DNA of 64,000 bases, taken from the NCBI GenBank assembly GCA_028289605.1, contig JANQON010000005.1, forward strand, positions 186,001 through 250,000, in the 5' to 3' direction. Shown here one piece after another: positions 40,808 through 50,620 of this stretch. Every line of letters begins with the position of its first letter. Positions within the stretch are counted from its first letter, which is position 1. The DNA is from Hyphococcus sp. GTDB taxonomy: Bacteria; Pseudomonadota; Alphaproteobacteria; Caulobacterales; Parvularculaceae. A program made the position numbers and the translations under genes. The notes beneath the pieces are model-generated. The model was not told the origin of the DNA. It searched no databases and saw only the letters and a program-made list of their open reading frames with translations.

Positions 40808-41749
40808 TCAGGCCTCGGTGGGCGGCGCCGCCCGATTCCTGCGCAGCGCCCGCCAGGCTCGTCCGTCGATGGCGGCGAGGCCGAGGGCGATCAGCGCCAT
40901 GCCGGCGACGTGGCTGGGCGCCAAGTGTTCGCCCAGAAATACAACGCCGAGGAGAACGCTGCTCGGCGGGATCAAAAACGTCACCAGCGACAGGTTGGTG
41001 GCGCCTCCTGACGACAACACGCGAAAATAAAGGACATAGGCGAGCGCGGTCGACAACAGGCCGAGGGCGATCAGCGCGGACCAGGCGCCGGCGCCGGGCA
41101 TGGGCGCGGCGAACGGCGCGTCCACCATCAGCGCGATCGGCGCCGTCATTACGGCGGTGGCGGTGACCTGACCGAAGGCGACGCAGGTCGGTTCGACTTT
41201 CATCTCTTTAAAGCGGCGTCCATAAATCGCGGCGAAAGCGTAGGCGAGCGCCGCGCCGAGGGCCCCGACCATGGCGAGGGCCGACAGGCTAAGGCCGGCG
41301 AGCGCGTCGGCGCCGAGGAGGACGGCGACGCCAGCGAACCCGAAGGCTGCGCCCGCGATCTTCGCCGGCGTCATGCGTTCGTCCGTCGTCAGAAAATGCG
41401 CGACAATGACGGTAAAGACCGGCGTCGTTGCATTAAGGATGGATGCAAGGCCGGCGCCGATCTGAGTCTGGCCGTAAAAAATGAGGCTGAACGGAATGAG
41501 GTTGTTCAAAAGCCCCATGACAAAGAACGTGCGCCACACCGCGGGCGCTTTCGGCAAGACGCTGCCGCGCAGTTTGATAAACAAAAAGAGCGCAATGCTC
41601 GCCAACGCGACCCGGCCGAAGACCATGGTGAAGGGTTGAAATCCACGTAGGGCAATTTCGGCGAAGAAGAACGAACCGCCCCACAACAGCGACATCAGCA
41701 GAAGGAGCGCCCAGTCGAACGGCGCCATCTGTCCTGATTGTTCCGTCAT
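40808..41749 (-). CDS. EamA/DMT family transporter
   Basis: Two EamA repeats, LLLMSLLWGGSFFFAEIAL. Confidence 0.9.
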   Translation of the reverse strand: MTEQSGQMAPFDWALLLLMSLLWGGSFFFAEIALRGFQPFTMVFGRVALASIALFLFIKLRGSVLPKAPAVWRTFFVMGLLNNLIPFSLIFYGQTQIGAGLASILNATTPVFTVIVAHFLTTDERMTPAKIAGAAFGFAGVAVLLGADALAGLSLSALAMVGALGAALAYAFAAIYGRRFKEMKVEPTCVAFGQVTATAVMTAPIALMVDAPFAAPMPGAGAWSALIALGLLSTALAYVLYFRVLSSGGATNLSLVTFLIPPSSVLLGVVFLGEHLAPSHVAGMALIALGLAAIDGRAWRALRRNRAAPPTEA

Positions 41750-42036
41750 GGGTCCCCGCGCACTCCCGTGTTTGGCCTTGGCGACCGATATGCAAATTTG
41801 CGCGAATATGCGCTAGCCGGAATCGGACCTCATAATCCATGGAACGATTGCGTTGTTGCGTCTCGATAGAGAAACTGTAAGTCGGAATAGAATCCGTCGC
41901 GAAACTTAAAACGTTTCGGAACTCCTGCCTCCCCCTTGAGGGGAGGTCGAAATTTGCGCCCGCAAATATCGGGTGGGGGTGAGAGAGGGAAGATGATAGT
42001 TGCGAGTATGCAAAGCGCGCAGCGCCCCCCTCTCGA

Positions 42037-42051
42037 AACTGCTTCGCAGTT
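42037..42051. repeat. Small hairpin upstream of Ada-like gene
   Basis: aactgc-ttc-gcagtt. Confidence 0.6.
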
Positions 42052-42083
42052 CTGTTCGCACCGGACCCATAGGAGACATTCAA

Positions 42084-42647
42084 ATGCTCGACTTTGAAAC
42101 ATGCGATGCGGCGCGCAAGCGGTGCGATCCGGCTTATGACGGCGTATTTTTTATCGCGGTAAAGACCACGAAAATTTACTGCCGGCCTGTGTGCCGGGTG
42201 CGATCGCCCTTGCGCAAGAATGTTGAATTTTTTCCAAGCGCTGCGGCCTGCGAAGCCAACGGCTATCGCCCGTGTCTCAGATGCCGCCCGGAAACGGCGC
42301 CGTTTTCGCCGGCGTGGAACGGCACCAAGTCAACCGTTGCGCGGGCATTGAGACTCATCAACAAAGGCGCGCTCGATGAGATGTCCGTGGGCGCGCTGGC
42401 CGACAAGCTCGGCGTCGGCGAACGTCATTTAGGCCGGCTCTTCCAGCGCCATGTGGGCGCCAGTCCCAGCAGCGTCGCCAAAACAATCCGTATACAGAAA
42501 GCAAAACGCCTGCTCGACGAAACCGATTTGCCGATGACTGAAATCGCCTATCGCGCCGGTTTCGGCAGTTTGCGCCGCTTTAATACCGTCTTTCAGGAAA
42601 CCTATCGCCGCCCGCCGACAGCGATCAGACGGCAAGCGCGGGGGTGA
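42084..42647 (+). CDS. Ada N-terminal methylphosphotriester-sensor domain fused to AraC HTH, no repair domain
   Basis: FFIAVKTTKIYCRPVCRVRSPLRKNVEFF..YRPCLRCRPE zinc cysteines; HTH GVGERHLGRLFQRHVGASP, then stop. Confidence 0.88.
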   Translation: MLDFETCDAARKRCDPAYDGVFFIAVKTTKIYCRPVCRVRSPLRKNVEFFPSAAACEANGYRPCLRCRPETAPFSPAWNGTKSTVARALRLINKGALDEMSVGALADKLGVGERHLGRLFQRHVGASPSSVAKTIRIQKAKRLLDETDLPMTEIAYRAGFGSLRRFNTVFQETYRRPPTAIRRQARG

Positions 42648-43172
42648 CGAGCGTAGCGCAGAACGCCGATTCTCATATTGCACTGCAACGCGTCGAGTGG
42701 CGAGAGAACGATCACTTCCGATGTGAATTGCGCTTGTGTTGCGCGCATTCTCGCCGGTATAAGCATCGAGCGGCGCGGGAACAGCAATAACTCCGGTTGC
42801 CTCATCAGAAGTTTGAGCGCCCTGACTCGCGGGTTCTCTCATACCCGTTTAACCGGCGCACCGTGACAGCCGCGCTCTGCATGAGGAAAATTTTACTGCA
42901 TTTGCGAAGGATTTTTCGCGCCGTCGATAATTGACGGCAAAATCAAACTGACGTCGTCAGTGTATCTTAAGCATTCTTCGCTTTCATCACACCATCGGAC
43001 AGGAACACTCAACTTGCTTGTCCGCATCGTCGCCGACGTCTGTGAAGCCCGGTCGGTTTCTTTAACGCATAAGAAAGCAAGATCGTTGATTCCAGAACGT
43101 CCGCGCGCTCGTCCTATGAGCGGGGCATTGGTTTGCGCAACCAAACGTCGCCTCGCAATAAACTCAGAGAAT

Positions 43173-44216
43173 ATGGCGGCGGCGCCTTGCGCGCCCGTTG
43201 ATGTCTCGGAAATGGCGTCAATCGGCGCCGCCATGACAAAACGATTTGCATTGCGCAGGGATGGCGATACTCGAAAAAGCCTGGTGCAGCTGGCGACGAC
43301 CCTGACGCCGTTTCTGGCGCTGCTTTGCGCCATGGCGGCAACGGCGGAAGGCGCCTATTGGGCAACGCTGGCGATGGCGGTTCCCGCCGCAGGTCTTCTT
43401 GTTCGCCTGTTCATTTTTCAGCACGATTGCGGGCACGGATCCTTCTTCAAGTCTCGCGCGGCGAACACCGCGCTCGGGCGCTTTCTCAGCATTTTCACGC
43501 TGACCCCTTATGACCACTGGAAGCGGTCTCACGCGCAGCATCACGCGACGAGCGGCAATCTCGACAAGCGCGGGCAGGGCGACGTACCGACCATCACGGT
43601 CAATGAATATCTGGCGATGACGCGCCTAAAAAAACTGGGCTATCGATTGTTCCGCCATCCCATCATCATGATTGTCATCGGCGTGCCGATTAATTTCGTG
43701 ATTTTGCAACGGATTCCCCTTGGACGTCATATCAGGAATTGGGACTCCATTCGCAGTATCATGGGCCTCAATGCGATGCTTTTCGTCGTGTTCGGCGGCG
43801 CCATGATGCTGATCGGCGTCTGGACGGTGCTCGCGGTTTATCTCCCGGTGATCTCGTTGGCCGCGGCGGCGGGCGGGTGGCTGTTTTATGTTCAGCATCA
43901 GTTTGAAGGCGCCTATTGGCGTCGGACCGAGGAGTGGGACTTTCAGTCTTCGGCGCTGGAGGGCAGTTCCTTTTACCAAATGCCGCGGGTCTTGCAGTGG
44001 TTCACCGGCAATATCGGCTTGCACCATATTCATCACTTGTGCAGCCGCATCCCAAACCACCGCTTGCAGGAATGTTCCGACGCCTTCCCGCAGCTGAACA
44101 CATTCGCAAAGCGCATTACGTTGCGCGACAGCCTCAATTGCTGGCGCGTTTCCCTGTGGGATGAAGACCGCGGCGTCATGATTGGTTTTCGCGATCTGCG
44201 CAGACCGCGGCCGTAA
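43173..44216 (+). CDS. Membrane fatty acid desaturase
   Basis: His boxes HDCGH, HAQHH, HHIHH; start uncertain (ORF open from 42960). Confidence 0.88.
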   Translation: MAAAPCAPVDVSEMASIGAAMTKRFALRRDGDTRKSLVQLATTLTPFLALLCAMAATAEGAYWATLAMAVPAAGLLVRLFIFQHDCGHGSFFKSRAANTALGRFLSIFTLTPYDHWKRSHAQHHATSGNLDKRGQGDVPTITVNEYLAMTRLKKLGYRLFRHPIIMIVIGVPINFVILQRIPLGRHIRNWDSIRSIMGLNAMLFVVFGGAMMLIGVWTVLAVYLPVISLAAAAGGWLFYVQHQFEGAYWRRTEEWDFQSSALEGSSFYQMPRVLQWFTGNIGLHHIHHLCSRIPNHRLQECSDAFPQLNTFAKRITLRDSLNCWRVSLWDEDRGVMIGFRDLRRPRP

Positions 44217-44254
44217 ATGCGGTCGACTTGCCGTGTCGCCGCCGCGAACCGCCG

Positions 44255-44440
44255 TTAGGCTTTCGGCTCTTTGCGTCGTCGCCGTCCGATAAACCAGAAA
44301 ACGAAAACAACCAGAACGAGCGCGATCATGCCGGATACGATCGGGTGCGCCTGAATATAGTCGATGACGTTCGCATCGACCTCGAGATTCTGAAACAGAT
44401 CTCGCGCATCGTAGGGGTTTGGGGGCGCCGGTTCCGCCAT
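44255..44440 (-). CDS. Small single-TM protein
   Basis: MAEPAPPNPYDARDLFQNLEVDANVIDYIQAHPIVSGMIALVLVVFVFWFIGRRRRKEPKA. Confidence 0.6.
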   Translation of the reverse strand: MAEPAPPNPYDARDLFQNLEVDANVIDYIQAHPIVSGMIALVLVVFVFWFIGRRRRKEPKA

Positions 44441-44499
44441 GGGGCCGTCCTTTCGCAAAACACCTTTGTCGATCATGGCGCCCGCGCCGTCTCATGCGT

Positions 44500-44513
44500 T
44501 TGACTCACGTCAA
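44500..44513. promoter_or_regulatory. FNR/FixK-like box TTGAC-TCAC-GTCAA
   Basis: Perfect TTGAC/GTCAA inverted repeat in a divergent intergenic region. Confidence 0.45.
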
Positions 44514-44625
44514 AAAAGGGTCCCGGCGGCGCCTGCGCCTACCTCAGAGGTAATTGAGCCTCGCTGTCGCCCGGCTTACGCCGCGCCGGAGACCTGGCGG
44601 GAGCAAGGCTGAAAGGATTTTGACG

Positions 44626-44970
44626 ATGGCGCTTTTTCGGATTTTTCTGGCGACGCTGTTTCTCGGCGTCGCCGTCTATACGCTGATGGTGGGCGCGGGC
44701 CACGGATGGAATCTCGTCCCGCCGTTTCTTGCTGAAATAAGGGCCGTTACCTGGCAGGGCCAGTTCAATCTCGACTTTGCAACCTTCCTGCTGCTGTCGG
44801 GACTGTGGTGTGCATGGCGCAACGAGTTCACGCCCGCCGGATGGGGGCTTGCGCTTTTGGCTTCATCCGGCGGCATTTTGTTTCTCGCCGCCTATCTTTT
44901 CTATCTGAGCATGGCGACAGGCGGCGACATCAAAACGATGATGCTGGGCGCGCGCCGGGCTGCGGCTTAA
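44626..44970 (+). CDS. Small membrane protein
   Basis: MALFRIFLATLFLGVAVYTLMVGAGHGWNLVPPFL; 3-4 TM. Confidence 0.7.
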   Translation: MALFRIFLATLFLGVAVYTLMVGAGHGWNLVPPFLAEIRAVTWQGQFNLDFATFLLLSGLWCAWRNEFTPAGWGLALLASSGGILFLAAYLFYLSMATGGDIKTMMLGARRAAA

Positions 44971-45989
44971 TCTGTAACCGCCGCGTGCCAGCTGGCGTAG
45001 GCGCCGCCGCCGAGGACGCCCGCCTGAACCTGGGCAAGGGCTGCGTTGGCGCCCGCCGCCGCATCGGGACGCGGGTGAACGACCCGGCGCAACGGCCGCT
45101 TGCCCGCCGGCGTCGCCATGATCTCAGCGATGGCGTTGGGCACGTCGATCGGATTTGTCGAATAGGTGCGCCCGCCCATTGTCCCCTGCGCCATGGCGAT
45201 GTGGGTTTCGTATGCGGCTTTCTTATCATCGCTCACGCGCGCCATCCATTCATCCGTATACCGAACGCCATTATCCCAGATCTTGGTCGGATAGCCGCCG
45301 GGCTGGATGATGGTGATCTCAACCCCTGACGGCGCCAGTTCATACGCCATGGTTTCGAACATGGCCTCGAGCCCGAATTTCGTCGCGCAGTAAAGGCCGA
45401 GATTGGGAATGACGAAACGGCCGAGCTGCGAAGAGACGTTGAAGATCTGACCGGCGCCGGCCTCGCGCATTTTCGGCAGGGCGGCGTTCGCGACGCGCAG
45501 ATAGCCGTAGAGATTGGTGTCGAAGATGAGTTTCGTCATCTCCATGTCGGATAGCTCAACCGGGCCGGCGACGCCGATGCCGGCGTTATTGACGACGACG
45601 TCAAGCGCGCCGCCCGCGATCCTTTCCGCTTCGGCGACGCCGGACTGAACCGAGGCGTCGCTGAGGACGTCGAGTTCAACCACGTGCAGATCGAGATCCT
45701 CATTCTCTGCAATCGTCATGAGATCGCGCGCTTCCGGCCGGGCGCCGCCTTCCAGATTGCGCATGGAGGCGATGACGGTGGCCCCGTAGCGGGCGAGGGT
45801 CAGGGCGGTGAGGCGGCCGAAGCCCGAGCTCGTGCCGGTGATCAGGACCGACCGACCCTTGAAATCGAGCGCCGGCGCGTCCTCAGCGGCCGCGCGGGGC
45901 GCCATGGCGGCGGCGGCGAGGGCCGACGCGCCGGCGAGCAGCATGCGGCGGGTGGGACGGATATCGGCGATTTCTGGGCGTTTGGACAT
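44967..45989 (-). CDS. SDR family oxidoreductase with twin-arginine-like N-terminus
   Basis: RRMLLAGASALAAAAMAPRA; SVLITGTSSGFGRLTALTLA, NNAGIG, YCATKFGL. Confidence 0.88.
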   Translation of the reverse strand: MSKRPEIADIRPTRRMLLAGASALAAAAMAPRAAAEDAPALDFKGRSVLITGTSSGFGRLTALTLARYGATVIASMRNLEGGARPEARDLMTIAENEDLDLHVVELDVLSDASVQSGVAEAERIAGGALDVVVNNAGIGVAGPVELSDMEMTKLIFDTNLYGYLRVANAALPKMREAGAGQIFNVSSQLGRFVIPNLGLYCATKFGLEAMFETMAYELAPSGVEITIIQPGGYPTKIWDNGVRYTDEWMARVSDDKKAAYETHIAMAQGTMGGRTYSTNPIDVPNAIAEIMATPAGKRPLRRVVHPRPDAAAGANAALAQVQAGVLGGGAYASWHAAVTD

Positions 45990-46230
45990 GGGGCGCGCCT
46001 TTCGTGGGTAAAGCTTCTATTTTTGCGGTATACTGCATTCGCGCCCGGGCGTGAAAGCATTGAGCGCTGCGCCCGCCCGGATAGCGCAGACGTGATCGGT
46101 TGGCGGCGTCGGAACGTAGTCCTTACGCCGTTCAACCTTTATGGACGTTTTCGCGCCAGAATGCGCCCGTCCCAACGTTCGCCTCAGCGTCAGCATGGGG
46201 GCGGGCCGCCGGCCGATCGAAAAAGGAACG

Positions 46231-47397
46231 ATGATGCGAGTTTCGCCGACCCTTGTCGCTGTCGCGGCCGCCGGCGCCCTGCTAGGCGCCGTTGCGACCG
46301 GGCTCGTGCTGACGGGCGACGGCGGTACGGCGGCCGATGCAGGGGCCCGCAACGGGTCCGCCGACGCCGGCGGCGGCCGGCCCGGCGCCGGTCGACGGGG
46401 CCGGCGCGGCGGCTATGCGCCGGTGGTTTCTCTTGCGGCGGCGGAAGAGGCGGCGATCGCCCGCACCATCGACGTCATTGGCAGCGCGCGGGCCCTGCGC
46501 AGCGTCGCCGTCACGGCGGAAGCGACGGGGATCGTCGAAACCGTCAACATCGCCCCCGGCCAGCGCGTCACCGAGGGCGACATCCTGTTGCAGATCGTCG
46601 ACGACGAACAGTCCGTGGCGCTCTCCCGGGCCCGGGCCGAATATCCGATCGCCAAGGAAAACGCCGAGCGCTATCGCAATCTTGAAACCGACGAGGCCGC
46701 ATCGGCGCTGGAAGCGGAACAGGCGCAGACGAATTACGTAACCGTACAGGCGCAACTGCGCGCCGCCGAAGTCGCCGTCCAGCAGCGCCGCATCGTAGCG
46801 CCGTTCGACGGCGTCGCCGGCCTTACCGATATCGAACCCGGAGACTACCTGCGCGCAGGCGACGTCGTCACGACTCTCGACGATACGTCCTCGATCATTG
46901 TCGAATTCGCGGTCCCTCAGGAAGCGGCGAGTTTTGTCGATATCGGACAACAGGTCACTGCGGCGCTCACGTCCGCCGCCAATATCGATTACCGGGGCGT
47001 TATCACCGCTATCGACAGCCGTGTTGATTCGGTGTCGCGCACCTTGCGGGTGGAAGCGGAAGTCCAGAACGATCAAAACCGGCTGATCCCCGGCGCCGTC
47101 CTTGCGGTGTCGACAACGGCCGACGGCGCGCCGGCCATCGCCGTACCCGGCCTCGCCATTCAATGGGATCGCAGCGGCGCTTACGTATGGCGTCGCAGCG
47201 CCGACGGCGCCGCAGAACGCGCCGGCGTGGTTATCCTACAGCGTACGGATGAAACTGTGCTGGTCGAAGGTGATCTCAGTGTGGGCGATACAATCGTCGC
47301 AGAAGGGGCGGACCGGGTTCGCGTCGGCGTCCCCTTGCCCGATGAAGGCGGCCCCCAACGTCGCGGCCGCGCCATCGGCGCCGCCGGCATGGAATAA
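46231..47397 (+). CDS. RND efflux periplasmic adaptor (HlyD/MFP family)
   Basis: TAEATGIVETVNIAPGQRVTEGDILLQI, RIVAPFDGVAGLTDIEPGDYL. Confidence 0.92.
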   Translation: MMRVSPTLVAVAAAGALLGAVATGLVLTGDGGTAADAGARNGSADAGGGRPGAGRRGRRGGYAPVVSLAAAEEAAIARTIDVIGSARALRSVAVTAEATGIVETVNIAPGQRVTEGDILLQIVDDEQSVALSRARAEYPIAKENAERYRNLETDEAASALEAEQAQTNYVTVQAQLRAAEVAVQQRRIVAPFDGVAGLTDIEPGDYLRAGDVVTTLDDTSSIIVEFAVPQEAASFVDIGQQVTAALTSAANIDYRGVITAIDSRVDSVSRTLRVEAEVQNDQNRLIPGAVLAVSTTADGAPAIAVPGLAIQWDRSGAYVWRRSADGAAERAGVVILQRTDETVLVEGDLSVGDTIVAEGADRVRVGVPLPDEGGPQRRGRAIGAAGME

Positions 47398-47403
47398 CGC
47401 GCG

Positions 47404-50400
47404 ATGAGCGACAAGACGCCATCAGAGGGGGCGCAATCAGCCGGAACGCAGCATGGCGGATTTGTCGGCGCGTTTATTCAGCGTCCGATCCTCGCCGCTG
47501 TTTTAAGCCTGTTGATCGTCATCGCCGGTCTCGCCGCGCTGTTTGGCGTCGAGGTTCGCGAGCTGCCGGACGTCGACCGGCCTATCGTATCGATTTCCAC
47601 CGACTATCCCGGTGCAACGCCGGAAACGATTGACGCTGAGGTTACCGCCATCGTCGAAAGCGCTGTCGCGCGGGTCGACGGGGTTGAGACCATTTCGTCT
47701 TCGTCGAGTTTCGGGCGCAGCCGCGTTACGGCGGAATTCTCCAACACCGTCGACATCAATATCGCCGGTACGGACGTGCAGAACGCCGTTGCGGCCATTT
47801 CGAACGATCTGCCGGAAGAAATTGAACCGCCGCGCGTGCGGAAAGCGGATTCGGAAGGCTCGCCGATGATGCGCGTGAACGTATCGGCGACAGGCATGGA
47901 TCCGGGCGATCTTGCGCGCCTGGTGGACGACGTCGTCCTGCCGCGCCTGGAGGCGGTAGAAGGGGTGGCGCAAGCGGATGACTACGGCGTACGCAACAGA
48001 TTAATCCGTATACGCGTCTTGCCGGTCTCGCTCGCCGCCCGCGGCTACACGGTTGAAGACGTCGCCAGCCTCGCCGCCACCGCGTCGCAGTCAACGCCCA
48101 GCGGCCGGCTGAGAAGCGATACCCAGCAAATCCTCATTCGCGCCGAAGCGCCGGCGACCACGCCGGAAGATATCGCCGCCCTGCGGCTCGACGAACAAAC
48201 CCGCCTGTCCGACGTCGCCATTGTCGAATGGGGCTTTGAGGACGAGACAACGACCGCCCGCATCAACGGCAATCCCGGCATCGGGATCGCCATCATTCGT
48301 CAGGCGCAATCCAACACCATGGCCGTTTCCGCCGGCGTGCGCGCCGCCGTCGCCGAGCTTGAGGCAAGCCTGCCGTCCAATATCGACTTTAACATTCCGG
48401 TGGACGACTCGATTTTTATCGGGGCGGCTGTGCGCGAAGTCTTCAAGAGTCTCCTCTTCGCCACTGGCATTGTTGTCCTCGTGATCTTTCTGTTCCTTCG
48501 GTCGATCCGGGCGACGATGATTCCGGCGATTACGATTCCGATTTCGCTTTTAGGCACCGTTGCGGCGATTTATCTCGCCGGCTTTTCCATTAATCTCATT
48601 ACGCTGCTTGCGCTTGTGATGGCGTCGGGGCTTGTCGTCGACGACGCCGTCGTCGTCACTGAAAACATCCAGCGCTGGCGCGGCAAGGGCGCTGGAAAAC
48701 GCGCCGCCGCGGTTATCGGCACACGGGAGATTGTTTTCGCCGTGCTTGCGACGACAGCGACGCTCGCCGCGGTCTTTATTCCGATTTCGTTCTTGCCCGG
48801 GCAGGCGGGGCGGCTCTTTTCCGAATTCGGTTTCGTGCTGGCCTTTGCGGTCATGGTGTCGTCCTTTGTCGCGCTGACGCTGTGCCCGGTGTTGACGGTT
48901 CGTCTTGGCCGCGAACATCGCGCCGAGATGGATGACGCAGACGCCGGGCTTAAAAAACCGGACGGACCGCTGGCGCGGGTTTATGGCCCGGCGCTGCGTT
49001 TCGTCTTGCGCCGGCCGCTCGCCGTCATGGCGCTGTCAATTCTGTTCGCAGCGGGCGCCGTCGGCGTTTATCAGTCCGCGCCGAAAGAACTGACGCCGGA
49101 GGAAGACCGCGGCGGCGTCTTCATGATCGTTCGCGCGCAGGAAGGGTCGAACTTCAATTACCTCGACCGCAAGGTCTTGGAGATGGAACAGCGTCTGGCG
49201 CCGCTGGTGGACAGCGGCGAGGCGACGTCGGTGATCTCCATCAACGGCGTGCGCGGCGGACAGATGTCGTTTGTCATCTTACGCCTGCCGGACTGGTCGG
49301 AACGCGATCTTTCCCAGGTTGATTATGAGCGCCGGGTGCGCGGATTGATCGGCGATATTCCGGGCGCCGCCGTCATTATTCGCCGCGGGAATTCCCTCGG
49401 GATACGCGGCGCGGGTCAGGGCCTGCGCTTCGCCGTCGTCGGGGACGATTACGCCGCTGCGGCGGAAGCGGCGGACGCCCTCGCTGCGCGCATGGCGGAA
49501 AGTCCGCTGTTCGGCGACGTGCGAACGGATTTCCAAACCTCGCAGCCCCAGATCACGATCGATGTCAACCGCGAGGCGGCGGCGGCGCTCGGCGTTCCCG
49601 TCACCGCGGTTTCGCGCACGGTTCAGGTGCTCGCCGACGAGTTCCGCGCCGCGGAAATATTCGTCGGCGACGACATTATCGAAATCATGATGTCCGGCGC
49701 CGGCGATCCGGTGAACGACCCAACCGACCTTGAGAATATCTATCTGCGTGCGAGCAATGGCGATTTCGTACCGCTGTCGTCGCTTGCGTCGGTGCGCGAA
49801 GTGGCGGTCGCGGCCTCGCTTGCCCGCGAACAGCGCCGCCGCGCGGTGCCGGTGTCCGCCGAACTCGCCGAAGGCGTGCGTATGGGCGACGCTGTCACGG
49901 AAATGCGCGCCGCCGCCGACGACGTTCTTGAAGGGTCGCTGTCGACGGCGCTCCTCGGCGAAGCCAAGGCGCTGCAGGACGCCAATAGGTCGACGCTGAT
50001 CGTGTTTGCCTTCGCCGCGCTGATTGTGTTCCTGGTGCTTGCCGCCCAGTTTGAGAGTTTCGTCAGTGCCATGATCATCATGGTGACGGTGCCGTTTGGC
50101 CTCGCCGCCGCGATGTATGCGATCAGCATTACCGGCGGATCGATCAATTATTACAGCCAAATCGGCCTTGTCCTTCTCATCGGCATCATGGCCAAGAACG
50201 GCATTCTCATCGTCGAATTCGCCAATCAGCAGCGCGACCGCGGCAAGTCGGTCGCCGAAGCGATCGAACACGCGTCAATGGTGCGCTTGCGGCCGGTCCT
50301 GATGACGGCGATTTCAACACTGTTGGCGAGCCTGCCGTTGATCCTCGGCGCGGGCGCCGGGGCGGAAAGCCGCGCAGCGCTCGGTTGGGTGATTTTCGGC

Positions 50401-50535
50401 GGTCTCGGCTTCGCCACGGTGTTCACGCTGTTCCTGGTGCCGGTCGCGTTCCGGTTGTTCGCCGGGCTCGCCAAACCGAGGGCGTCGGAAGGCGCCAAAG
50501 TCGAACAGGAACTCGCCGCCGCGCCGGCGCGATAA
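47404..50535 (+). CDS. RND efflux permease (AcrB/MexF family)
   Basis: FIQRPILAAVLSLLIVIAGLAAL, DYPGATPETIDAEVTAIVE, GLVVDDAVVVTENI, MAKNGILIVEFANQ. Confidence 0.95.
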   Translation: MSDKTPSEGAQSAGTQHGGFVGAFIQRPILAAVLSLLIVIAGLAALFGVEVRELPDVDRPIVSISTDYPGATPETIDAEVTAIVESAVARVDGVETISSSSSFGRSRVTAEFSNTVDINIAGTDVQNAVAAISNDLPEEIEPPRVRKADSEGSPMMRVNVSATGMDPGDLARLVDDVVLPRLEAVEGVAQADDYGVRNRLIRIRVLPVSLAARGYTVEDVASLAATASQSTPSGRLRSDTQQILIRAEAPATTPEDIAALRLDEQTRLSDVAIVEWGFEDETTTARINGNPGIGIAIIRQAQSNTMAVSAGVRAAVAELEASLPSNIDFNIPVDDSIFIGAAVREVFKSLLFATGIVVLVIFLFLRSIRATMIPAITIPISLLGTVAAIYLAGFSINLITLLALVMASGLVVDDAVVVTENIQRWRGKGAGKRAAAVIGTREIVFAVLATTATLAAVFIPISFLPGQAGRLFSEFGFVLAFAVMVSSFVALTLCPVLTVRLGREHRAEMDDADAGLKKPDGPLARVYGPALRFVLRRPLAVMALSILFAAGAVGVYQSAPKELTPEEDRGGVFMIVRAQEGSNFNYLDRKVLEMEQRLAPLVDSGEATSVISINGVRGGQMSFVILRLPDWSERDLSQVDYERRVRGLIGDIPGAAVIIRRGNSLGIRGAGQGLRFAVVGDDYAAAAEAADALAARMAESPLFGDVRTDFQTSQPQITIDVNREAAAALGVPVTAVSRTVQVLADEFRAAEIFVGDDIIEIMMSGAGDPVNDPTDLENIYLRASNGDFVPLSSLASVREVAVAASLAREQRRRAVPVSAELAEGVRMGDAVTEMRAAADDVLEGSLSTALLGEAKALQDANRSTLIVFAFAALIVFLVLAAQFESFVSAMIIMVTVPFGLAAAMYAISITGGSINYYSQIGLVLLIGIMAKNGILIVEFANQQRDRGKSVAEAIEHASMVRLRPVLMTAISTLLASLPLILGAGAGAESRAALGWVIFGGLGFATVFTLFLVPVAFRLFAGLAKPRASEGAKVEQELAAAPAR

Positions 50536-50588
50536 TTCCTTACACGCATAGGATGAATGCATTTGTCGCCATGCGTCCGGCGGCGCAG

Positions 50589-50609
50589 GATAGGCCCAGG
50601 GGGCCTATC
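50589..50609. repeat. Perfect hairpin in 5' region of desaturase gene
   Basis: gataggccc-agg-gggcctatc. Confidence 0.65.
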
Positions 50610-50620
50610 GTGGGAACGTC

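Noticed and set aside
41930-42060. cctcccccttgaggggaggtcgaaatttgcg...gggtgggggtgag segment as an insertion sequence end
   Set aside because: No transposase ORF or target-site duplication is visible; more likely another small intergenic repeat, only one copy seen here.
46231-50535. RND pair as a novel export system
   Set aside because: Standard MFP + RND permease with canonical motifs; the missing outer-membrane channel is common because TolC-like proteins are shared.
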